NCBI GenBank assembly: GCA_016800925.1
Contig: JABCPU010000322.1
Span: 1 to 64,000, forward strand
Source of the DNA: Suillus spraguei
Taxonomy: Eukaryota; Basidiomycota; Agaricomycetes; Boletales; Suillaceae
Reading direction: 5' to 3'
Length of the DNA: 64,000 bases
In this document: positions 55,376-64,000 of the stretch, piece by piece
How positions within the stretch are numbered: the stretch's first letter is position 1
Layout of the letters: every line of letters starts with the position of its first letter
The notes under the pieces: model-generated
The model's input: only the letters and a program-made list of their open reading frames with translations
What the model was told of the DNA's origin: nothing
Database searches by the model: none
Program-made: the position numbers and the translations under genes

Positions 55376-57755
55376 TCACCTTCTTACCCGAGTAGATTTT
55401 CTCGGTGGAGCATGTGACACAGCACCGGGAGCTTCCACTACGTCCTCGTCGTCCTCTAGATGCTCCTCCTCCACGACCATACCTGCCGCTGCTTCTTGCA
55501 ACCGTGCCAAGGGTGACGAAGCACCTCCCCGTCCACGCCCCTTTGCAGCTCTGGTGCGCGTAGTGAGGCCATTCGTCTCCTGTACCCGCCTTGATTTTTT
55601 CGGATTCCCATTTTCAACGTCCACATCCGGCGGAGGGGTTTGTGGGCCCAACTTGCGCTTCCCATTTCGCGCGTTATTCGTGATTTCCTGATGGAGAGGC
55701 ACACGGGCAGATTGTTGGCGTAAATGGAGTTTATCGAGACCGTCGGTTACCGTGTGTTCGCTCGAGCCATCAGTCATTTCTGCATCTTCGCAGTCGGGCG
55801 AGGAGACGCAGGAAGCACCGTCTTGGATAGACGTGACAGAGGAACCGGTAGTAGCACGAGGTTGATGATGGGAGAGTGTTGGAACGTCAGCAAGCCATGG
55901 GTGAGTGCAGGCTGCGCTGAGAGACATACGATCCCTGGGGTCATGCTCAAGCAGTCTCTCAATGAAAGTCCTCGCTATTCGATCGTATGACCATAAATCA
56001 GTGTGTTGCGAAATTGGTGGGGGAAAGCGTACCCAGCGGAGAAACATCTACAGTATCTAAAGTGCTCCATTGAATTGTGCGTTCTGCGATTCTGACCTTG
56101 AGATCGCGCTGGTTCTCGTCTTCGATGAAGGGGCTTGCCAATGTAAACCTGTAAAAAGTACCTCCAGTTCAGCAAACAAGGGTACGACTTACGCAGGTCT
56201 CATGCTTACATGCAGAACACAATTACCCCAACGCTCCAACTGTCAACAAGGTGATCGTAGCCTTCCTGGTTTTGCTGGGTCACAACTTCGGGGGCGAGAT
56301 ATGCAGGTGTGCCACACATAGTCTGCGGGACATAGGCCTATCAGTGATATGTTAGGAAGCCAAAACTGGGATTACTAACTCTGAGGAAAGTGACGCTATC
56401 AACGACCTTGGCGAGACCGAAGTCGGCAACTTTGACGGTAGGGGGATTTTCCGTAGTTAGCAGCACGTTCTAAATGGCCAACATTTATAATGGAATCAAC
56501 CGCTTCAAGGGAAATCCATTACCTCGGGCTTCAGGTCACGGTGCGCGATACCCTTGCTATGAATGTACTTTAAACAGGTGATAGGTCAGAGGATTTATGG
56601 TATCACACAACAAATTCACTTACTGCAAGGGCATCGCAAACTTGCGCGATGATATGGACAGCCAGCGGCTCCTCTGAGAATAACACTGAGAATCACCAAC
56701 CATCGACAAATTGAATAACATACTAAGACCACCCTCTCTTAATATGTAATCAAGTAAATCTCCTCCATCGACAAATTCAAGGACGAGATCTACACAATTA
56801 ATCAACTGGATTAGTAGGGTATACCGAACATACGTACTGATACTGTTATCTTCGAAAAAGGCTTCCTTCATCTGGCAGATATTCCGATGGTGGAGGCGTT
56901 CCAAAATGCTGATCTCTCGCGCAAACGCCGTTTCATTGTTGTTGGCAGTAGCACGTTTGACCTTATGGTCTTGGATAACTTTGATAGCATACCATTGGCC
57001 CGTCGCACGCGACACAGCCTTCATGACAGTTGCAAATGACCCCTTGCCGATCTCGTGACTGATGTCATATTGAGCATGAAGGCCGCCCTGTGGGGGTCCG
57101 GCAGCAGTATGCCGGTAAATGAATCCTGAAAAATGCATCGATAAGCAAAATATTAACATGAGTGTAAACAACTAACGATAGTCTTCGAGGTCCCCGGGTT
57201 GAGGATGGGGAGAACCAAAAGCAATCTCATTGCCTTCTTTGAGGACTGCGGTTTTATCCTTTCCAATCCTAACACCGTTGATCTGCAGATTTTACCATCA
57301 AACGATGATCATCAGGCTACATTATTGATACGTACCCAAGTACCATTGCTAGAAGTATCGAGAACAGTCACTGCGGAGTTTTTGTCCTCTTTTCCATCCC
57401 AGGTGATTCGGCAGTGCTTATTGCCTACACCGCGACGCGTGAATATGCAGCATTGAGCGCGCTAGAGAGCGCCACTAAGTATATACACTAGACACTCACT
57501 GACTTTCCCCCCGGGGAGGATGATATCATTGTCGGGAGCCCTTCCGACTGAAGCTGCGGGCTGAACTTTCCAAAGATCGAGGCGGCGAAGCACGTTACTG
57601 CATGGCTGAAGGTAGCCCCACAGATGGCTATTGGTATTTGCAGAATTCGGTTGAGACGCGTGCTGGGTGGACTGGGTGGCCTGCTGCGTTTCCTCAATCA
57701 TAGAGTCGTCGAGGGGCATCAATTCGTTAGGAATTTCTGGAGGCGGTTGGGTCAT
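55376..57755 (-). CDS. FHA-domain checkpoint kinase, Chk2/Cds1/Rad53 type
   Basis: Multi-exon gene starting [19 protein letters not shown] at 57755. The FHA domain follows: [16 protein letters not shown] and SSNGTWVR, completed by INGVRIGKD and [10 protein letters not shown] across introns of 50-75 bp (first intron 57425-57499). The Ser/Thr kinase has [13 protein letters not shown], Lys in [35 protein letters not shown] and the activation segment [16 protein letters not shown], a Chk2-like sequence. The domain ends at [14 protein letters not shown] long tail holds RKLGPQTPP, a basic PKKSRR stretch that may be a nuclear signal, and a final RKSTRVRR. In fungi this kinase acts in the nucleus in the DNA-damage and replication checkpoint, downstream of ATM/ATR-type kinases. 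A TATATAAA box lies about 80 bp upstream. No lesion is seen. Confidence 0.9.
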
Positions 57756-58502
57756 GGTATCTAGTGAGACTGTTTGATCTTCGAATTACGTGCTGAGCGA
57801 GGGGTGTTTACGAAGGTAGGGTTCGAAAAGCGAGTTTATATAGCCTGAATTTCCTGTGTAAGTGGTAACTTTGACAAATTGCTTCAGTCGTCTGTGCACC
57901 CACAGTAACAAAGGGCTACAAGCGATAAAAACCAACAAAGTCCTCGAATTAGAAGTGGAAAACCAAGGAAACTTGCGTAAGCGAACGCGCTTTTGATGAT
58001 GGCTTTAGCTGTCGTCGACGTTGGAAGGAGAAAGATAGGAAAGGATGATTCCACGGAAAAGTGTTTTTTTGCGCCAAAGGATCGAGTCCAAGCACAAGAA
58101 AGTCAAGAACAAACTGTCGGACGGTGGCTTTCACTTCGGGTGCGATATATTAACGACCCCAGTTTACTTAGACGACGCGACAAAAGCATAACACGTGCCC
58201 GACTCAATTACGCGACAAGCGGTGTCCGAATTTTCAATTGAATTCAAGCCAAACTGGCATAAGCTCGCACTGCCCTCTTATCGTAAACTTTGAGTCTCGG
58301 CCAGCTTCAAGGAAACAAATTAGTATTTCTTCGTCATCATAAATGAGTGGTGGGGCTACAGTCATATCGATAATGCGACAAAAAAACCGCGATTGGGACA
58401 ACAACAAAAGGTAAATAGATCAGTAACCACGAGGGTCCCCGTCCAAATCAAACGCTGAAGATCGAAACTGTTGCACAAAGATTGAAAAAATCACTCCCCA
58501 AG
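57756..58502. other. Promoter of the checkpoint kinase and 3' flank of the next gene
   Basis: No gene is supported. It contains a TATA-like TTTATATAG (57834-57842) and single ACGCG cores near 57985, 58172 and 58208, weak candidates for MCB-type sites. The plus-strand frame at 57993-58241 has no recognisable domain. Confidence 0.5.
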
Positions 58503-60902
58503 TCAAATCGTATCCTCCGATTCCCACCTCGAAACCTTCTGCAGTGGTGCATAATAATACTGCTTGAACTTCTTCGTCTCGTTCCTCTTCTGCTTTGGCA
58601 TAAGCTCCTTCAGTAGCTCTGCACGCTCACGGTCTTCGTCCCTCTCAGAAACATAAAACCACCTTGCCTGCTTTTCCCCGTCCGTTCCACTACTTGAAAC
58701 TTTTTCGAACATCCCGCATCGCTCGCGCCCCGCTTCAAGCATGGTTGGAATGAGGTTAAGCCACTCTTTCTTATTGTATTTCGTTTTGAGATGGGGATGC
58801 GTTTGAGTAATGGTAGTGCGAAGAGCAAGCGGGTCCATAGACGAGGCACGCGACATAGCGAGAGCCTCAACAAGCATGCCTGTAAGTTCAACTTGCTCTG
58901 GATGAAGGAGAGCTGGCGCGGCGGAAGAATTCTCGGTCTTCGTCGTGGAAGGCTCGGAACCACTGGGTGATCGAGGCTCATCACAGATGCGAGTAACCTG
59001 TGCGCGCAAATCCTCTTCAGAAGGCTTTGATTTCAGACACGAACGAGACCGTGACCGTGATCTGTTAACCGTGATTTTCTCCTTTGTACTCGGAGGAGTT
59101 TTACGTTGGCGTTGTTTGCGCCTGGGGCCCTGATCCGTATCACGGTCCACATCCTCTGAGAGTCGAGGTTTCTTCTGTGCAGGCGCAACAGATGAGATAG
59201 AGTCCTCCCGCTTCAATCCTTGTTTTAACTTGGGCTCAGGCTGGGACCTCGACGGCTCTTTCGTCAAACCGACACCCTTGTCTGGAGATCTGGGACGTGA
59301 CATGCTGCTCCTGCGTGCAGTCTGGGGCTGCGGCTGCGACATGCTGCTCCCCTGCACGAACTCCCCGTCACTAAAACTCGGCCGTGGCTTCTTCACCGTC
59401 TTCAGAGGAGAATGTGGTACGGCGGAGGAGGTGGCAAGGAGTGGGTCAATATGGTTCGTACCTGCTAGTACTGCAGCGACACTCGAAACGCGAGTCTGCA
59501 TAGACTGCGAACTAGTATTGTCACATTGATCGACTTGTGCATCGACGATCGTACTAACGCCGACCACACCAGTAGATGTCGTGTTTCTGGCTACAAGGCC
59601 CATTTCTTCTTCACTTAAGTGAGGCGGGGGTGTGACGGCGGATGGAATATTAGTGTATACACTAAGCCCTAGCAACGTGTTTGTAGGCGAATGTGGATGC
59701 GATCGCAAAGGCTCGATCTCAGTGGTGGAAGTCGGGGTAATAGTATTAGTGGGGGCAGGCACCGTAAGCGAAAGTTTAAGAGGCTGATGAGTTGCCTCGT
59801 TCGTACAGGAAGAGGGGCACGCTGCGTTTAACACATGTTCCGGGACTAATAATAACGGGGCCTCGGAGTCGGAGGTAGAATCGTCACGTGGAGTGACGTG
59901 TGCTGAATGGATGTTTTGTTGCTTGGCTTTGAACTACACAACATGGTCATTTATATTCAATCGTACGGAAACGGGTCAAGATAAGAAACTCACGTCATCT
60001 GGATTGCAATCGTCGCCGAGGACCATATCATCATCGATTAAGGCACAATCGTCTGGCTGCGACGGTGCCAGTGACATCGGGGACGTAGGTGGAGATGACG
60101 GAGGGAGGGGCGAAAGACTACGATAGTCCTCGATATCATTACTGTCGCTGGCTGCGAGAAATGGGGAGCTGTACGGATCGTCCTTTACTCCGCTTGCGGA
60201 TTGCCTACGGACAAAATCGCGGAATTCCAACAAAGGGGGCTTCACGTCTCGAGTAATGCTTTTCACAGGGGTTGAATGACCCCTGTGGGCGCCTATTGGA
60301 CTGGACGTAAACGGCTTGGCATTGTACGTTCGAGGTATGACTGGACTGCTCTGCCAGCGACCACGTTCGGAAGACGTAGCAAAGTATGTTCGGCGTAGAT
60401 GAATATCCACGCTTTCAGAATCGTACCCAATGTCCTCCCATACATCACGTGGCGGAGAAGGTCGGCCGAGCCAAGCCAGTAAGTCATTACTACGATAAGG
60501 CTCAGAATCCACCATCTCATCTTCACTATCCGGATCACTTCCGTACTCATCGGACACCTGCTGGCGAGTCATATACTTGGAAGTGCAACCCCAATGGAAG
60601 AAAGGCATCGGTGAACCTGGCACATCATCAAACGTCGGATGAAAGTCCTCAGATGGACTTTGAAATTGTGAACGCGAGTGTGAATAACGAGTCATGATAT
60701 AATTTGGAGAGGAAGAACGGATCGGTGTCGAAAGTGGTGAGGACGAAGGTAACGGAGATGTCACGGGTGACGGAGAATCTAGATCGTTGTCATCCGGCTC
60801 GAATGATGATGGCGCATTGATGGAGGCTGAGGAACTTTTCCTTCGAAGCTTTGCTGGGAGGCTCGGAGGAGGAGAAACCGACCACGTATATGAGGAGGAC
60901 AT
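58503..60902 (-). CDS. Unrecognised Ser/Pro-rich, probably nuclear protein
   Basis: Two exons. The first starts MSSSYTWSVSPPPSLPAK at 60902 and is followed by many S-P dipeptides and acidic patches, ending GDDCNPDD at the GTGAGT donor near 59991. Acceptor GTAG near 59935 opens the second exon (FKAKQQNIHSAHV), which runs to 58503. It holds basic blocks (RRKQRQRK, SRSRSRSCLKSK), LLVEALAMSRASSMDP-like helices and a conserved-looking C-terminus with KKEWLNLIPTMLEAGRERCG, RWFYVSERDEDRERAELL and FKQYYYAPLQKVSRW. About 740 residues. I do not recognise the family. The many S-P sites fit a cyclin-dependent kinase substrate, and the promoter has an MCB cluster. Nothing supports a specific function. Confidence 0.75.
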
Positions 60903-60938
60903 GGCGGTAAACAGTCAAAGAGTATGAGTCACGTGGAG

Positions 60939-60988
60939 ACGCGTTCGTATATGGTCAACGCGTTTTACGGCGGAGCTTGAACACGCGT
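60939..60988. promoter_or_regulatory. Cluster of three ACGCGT (MCB) boxes
   Basis: Perfect ACGCGT palindromes at 60939-60944, 60958-60963 and 60983-60988, 37 to 86 bp upstream of the start codon at 60902. MluI cell-cycle boxes bind MBF-type factors (Mbp1/Swi6) and drive G1/S transcription in ascomycete yeasts. Function here is inferred. Confidence 0.6.
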
Positions 60989-61976
60989 CGCGTCTACGGC
61001 CCGAAGTTCAAGGTTTACGTTCATGGCGTGCTTTAATTTCAAGTTGATTGTTATCATTCCGTAATCATATTTATCACTCATAGTCAATGTACAGGCACCA
61101 CAAACTGCCTGTGATACTGGCCAGTTTGGCATCCTATGTTCACTTCCGCAGCTTGAGATGAACCTCCCAATCATATGTCTTGGCTCACCATGATTGATCT
61201 TTGACAATCTGACTGGGAGACATCTCCAGCCCACCCCCCCCCCTTATGTGCCTGCTCCGCTCCATTAGTGTGCATGGAGGCATCAAGAGACAAATCAGAC
61301 CTTGAAACCCCCACACACACTAAGGGCGTCTACGCGCTTAACAACACCGCTCCACGAGCTGAATGTCCTCTACTTTCATTCATTCAAGAACTCGTTCGTA
61401 TTTTATACATTTTTGTATCAGCTTCGGAAGCTGAAGACATGTTCGGTGTCTCAAAGGTTTAAAGGGAGGGGGACCTGAAGCTTGCGTATGCTGCTGAAAT
61501 CGTTTCAGAAAAAAATAATTCAGTGATTAATAATTATGCTTTGTTCGCAGTGATATGTCTAATGTATCCATCTTTTCGATGGTCACATCTATGTTTTGTT
61601 TCACAAACTACTATGTACAACCCTTTCAGCCACTTGCCCGTGTCTGTCGTCACCTGGGACGTAATGACGAACGACTTGCTTAATTTAGCCTATGCTCGTG
61701 CACTCTTTCTACTTCCTCGAAATATTTGCTCGGATGATGAATAGTTGTCTCTAGAATATGATTCGCTACTCAAGAACGATCAAGCTAACTACTTATGTAA
61801 ACACTAATGTTAAAAAATGAGAGGACAAAGGGCTGCGCCATGAATAAAAGGATCCTTTTGTCCCTTTTTTCTGGCAACGAGCCTAATAGCAATAAATAAT
61901 GCAGGGTAAGCAGTGGTATACTAATGAGTGTGATTGTAGGGCTGTTTCGGCACCTTAAACAGTGGCGACGTATCTA
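60989..61976. other. Intergenic, no supported gene
   Basis: It contains a C-run near 61235-61246 and a short plus-strand frame at 61523-61744 without a recognisable domain. No repeats from the island are present. The 3' flank of the chitinase gene is at its right end. Confidence 0.5.
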
Positions 61977-63484
61977 TCACTTAGTAGCCTGGATAATAGA
62001 GTCGATGAGCATGCCGTTGTAATCACCAGCAGCTTCCCACATCGCGAAACCGCGCAACTTTTCGTTCTTGATATAATTACCCTTGGCAGCAAACGATTTG
62101 ACGTTGTCAAAGGAGATCATAACTTGTGAAGTCTCGTTGTACACATACGGCTGTAACAGCGATAAATGAGGACTCCTCCTTCGAGATAAGAAATCGTATT
62201 TACCGTCTGACTGCAGGTGTCATATCTGTAGTAGATGCCATCAGCAACCTTGCCTTCTTTGGTAAGGAAACCGCCGTCAATGAGGCCCCAGAAGTTGAAA
62301 GTGCCACCTGGGCCCTCGAAAACGCCACAGGCATCAACAGAACCAGTGTTATCCCATGCATCGCCCAAGGGCTGGTTCGAAGCATTGAAGGGGGGGTATG
62401 CAGCTAGTTCCTTCTTGCCAGGTGTAAAGGCATCAGAGGGGGGGACGCTGAACGAGTGACCGTAGGCAGGAACGCCGAGCACGATCTGGTCCACTGGTAT
62501 CCCTGCCTTTGTCCAAGCCTCGACTGCAGAAACAGCAGAGCCCTGTTGTTGCGTGGACACAGCGCAGGTATCATTCAATGGTGCGTTGGGCCCCACATTG
62601 GGGAGCCAAGAGCCCCAAACGTCGTAATTCATCACAACGATGTAATCAAGCACCTTCGCAAAGCCACTGACGTCAGTAGCATGATTTCCAGTAGCGTCAT
62701 AGAAGGGTGAAAGAGAGACAGCGGCCGAGAGGACGAGCTTTGCTGCTACTGGGTTTCGGCGAAGCTCTTGGAGGAATGCGAGGAAATTTGCCGTGTCATT
62801 CGCACTTACGACGTTGCAGCCAAGTCCCTGATGGTTTGGGTACTCCCAGCTTTTGGAAATCAGGGTTAGCACGTGATGTCGGAACCACAAGAATCAACCT
62901 ACTCGAACTGGAGGCCATCGAGTTTGTACTGTGATGCAAAGTCTACCACAGTCTTGACAAATGCCGTCCGGTTTTTGGCAGTGGCAAGGTTGGAAGAGAA
63001 CCAAATGCTCCCAGTCCAGCCTCCGACGGCAACATGAGCCTCAACACCCTGCGCGTGGGTTAAATATTAATTGTAGGAACAACAAAATTCTTACTTGCTC
63101 ACATGTGCATGGGCCTCAGAGACGAACTGAGGGAGAAACTCGCCATCGGAGCCTGCCAGGCTTAGACTGGTGACATCCTGAGTAGTCTCTCTAAAAGAAA
63201 CAAACATGATCGCGTAAGTCACCTCGTCAAAGTTTATTGGTGAGATAGGCAACTTACGCAAATGAGTAGTATATTGTGTTGTACTTGTCCCAGCTAACTG
63301 AAGACAGCGGAAATGCATCACTAGCGCGCCATCCGGCATACCAGGTTGCTGCGATAGGTTTAGTGGGACGAGCGGCATTTGAACGAGCGGCAATATTGGA
63401 ACGAGCGGCAATGGAATGGGCAGTGAACGGACTCGCGCTTACAACAGACAGTGCAAGAAGGGGGAAAACGAGGGTAAAAAGCAT
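61977..63484 (-). CDS. Secreted GH18 chitinase
   Basis: Start at 63484 (MLFTLVFPLLALSVVSAS) gives a signal peptide. Three NIAARSN-like repeats follow, then the GH18 barrel: ATWYAGWRASDAFPLSSVSW, YNTIYYSFA, VAVGGWTGSIWFSS, LDGLQFDWEYPN, YIVVMNYDVWGSW, LGVPAYGHSF and GFAMWEAAGDYNGML, ending IIQATK with TGA at 61977-61979. Introns include 63191-63257, one after EAHAH (about 63055-63105), 62850-62902 inside the catalytic motif (donor GTAGGT after TTCGA) and one after DTCSQT. The enzyme cleaves chitin by the GH18 substrate-assisted mechanism. The catalytic Glu of DWE is present; the second Asp of D-x-x-D-x-D-x-E reads Gln. No carbohydrate-binding module is visible. A role in wall remodelling or nutrition is inferred. 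Confidence 0.92.
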
Positions 63485-63531
63485 GACGAGAGACTCAAGA
63501 AACTGAGGGGAATTGTAATCGTGACGACTTC

Positions 63532-63537
63532 TTATAG
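63532..63537 (-). promoter_or_regulatory. TATA box of the chitinase gene
   Basis: TATAAG on the minus strand, about 50 bases upstream of the start codon at 63484. Confidence 0.5.
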
Positions 63538-64000
63538 CCTTTCCGCCATCCTGAGTGACACCGAAATGTAATTAGGTTTAGAGGTTGTTGCGTTGGGAGC
63601 CAAAATGTCAATATACATGATTGAAAATCTGGAAACACATATTGAATCTGAAGACCGACATCAATTGCAATCTTGCGGCACGGGTGACTCCGTACTATGG
63701 AAGTGATCCCCACTTATTGCAATTTGGTTTCTCGGTAACGCGGTAGCGAATCAGCCCAAATCTCATCTCACAACATCTACCCGAAAAACGGCGTCATATT
63801 TACACTCTCCTTCAAAAGTACACGGTCAGAACCCCCGTTACAAGTCTTTGACGTACCTACCTCCAAATGCGAGCAGCATCAGTTGCTCTCAACCAACACC
63901 AGGACCCCATTATAAGTTGATCTGTTTGAGTAGACCAATAATGATCTTATCAAACACATTGAAAACCGTAGGGTCTTTGTGCCCTCAAATACGACATTCG
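63538..64000. other. Upstream region of the chitinase, no gene
   Basis: No reading frame with a domain and no repeat is recognisable up to the window edge. Confidence 0.5.

Noticed and set aside
61523..61744. 73-codon plus-strand frame as a small gene
   Set aside because: No domain, no splice signals and no conserved context; could be chance.
1..64000. tRNA or rRNA genes
   Set aside because: No cloverleaf with A and B box motifs and no rRNA-like stretch was recognised by eye on either strand; a tRNA scan would be needed to exclude them.

Overview
The window looks like nuclear DNA of an agaricomycete basidiomycete. Introns are 48-80 bp with GT...AG ends. Host genes include a secreted pepsin-type peptidase, a GH18 chitinase, an FHA-kinase of the Chk2/Cds1 type and DUF6532-like proteins. 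The transposon families (chromodomain Ty3/Gypsy, tyrosine-recombinase retrotransposon, TA-target DDE transposon) also fit. A Boletales-like ectomycorrhizal lineage is a guess from gene content, not shown.

Layout. 0-54.4 kb is a nested repeat island with broken genes. 54.4-64 kb is ordinary gene space with three genes on the minus strand: the Chk2-like kinase (55.4-57.8 kb), an unrecognised nuclear-type protein (58.5-60.9 kb) and the chitinase (62.0-63.5 kb).

The island holds: an LTR inside a broken hypothetical gene (0.65-3.7 kb); a divergent pair of hypothetical genes (4.0-7.3 kb); a satellite with internal inversions (7.4-9.5 kb); a minisatellite (9.6-10 kb); a decayed copy of part of the TOR kinase gene split by two LTRs (10.8-13.5 kb), followed by a fragment of a long-chain acyl-CoA synthetase gene; a hypothetical gene split by a solo LTR (14.1-16.3 kb); a complete Ty3/Gypsy chromovirus-type retrotransposon with a 5-bp target duplication (19.5-27.1 kb); a DIRS-like retrotransposon (27.8-31.9 kb); a complete TA-flanked DNA transposon whose single spliced gene joins a Ulp1 protease to a DDE transposase (33.2-37.3 kb); a dead aspartic peptidase gene (39.6-41.1 kb); and a second dense LTR nest (43-54 kb).

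Three LTR families recur. Family A (about 475 bp, TGTTACG...GTAACA) belongs to the Gypsy element and has 5-bp duplications. Family C (about 760 bp, TGTTAAG...ATGACA, with longer relatives) also has 5-bp duplications. Family B (about 0.91-0.96 kb, TGTAAAG...TACA) has 4-bp duplications centred on CpG.

One theme links much of the island: loss of CpG by transition. Six of seven family-B insertions have one target-duplication copy with CG and the other with TG or CA. The only two differences between the Gypsy LTRs are CpG transitions. Unrelated elements and pseudogenes carry in-frame TGA where the family or context expects arginine CGA. This suggests methylation-linked or RIP-like CpG mutation, which remains an inference until copies are aligned.
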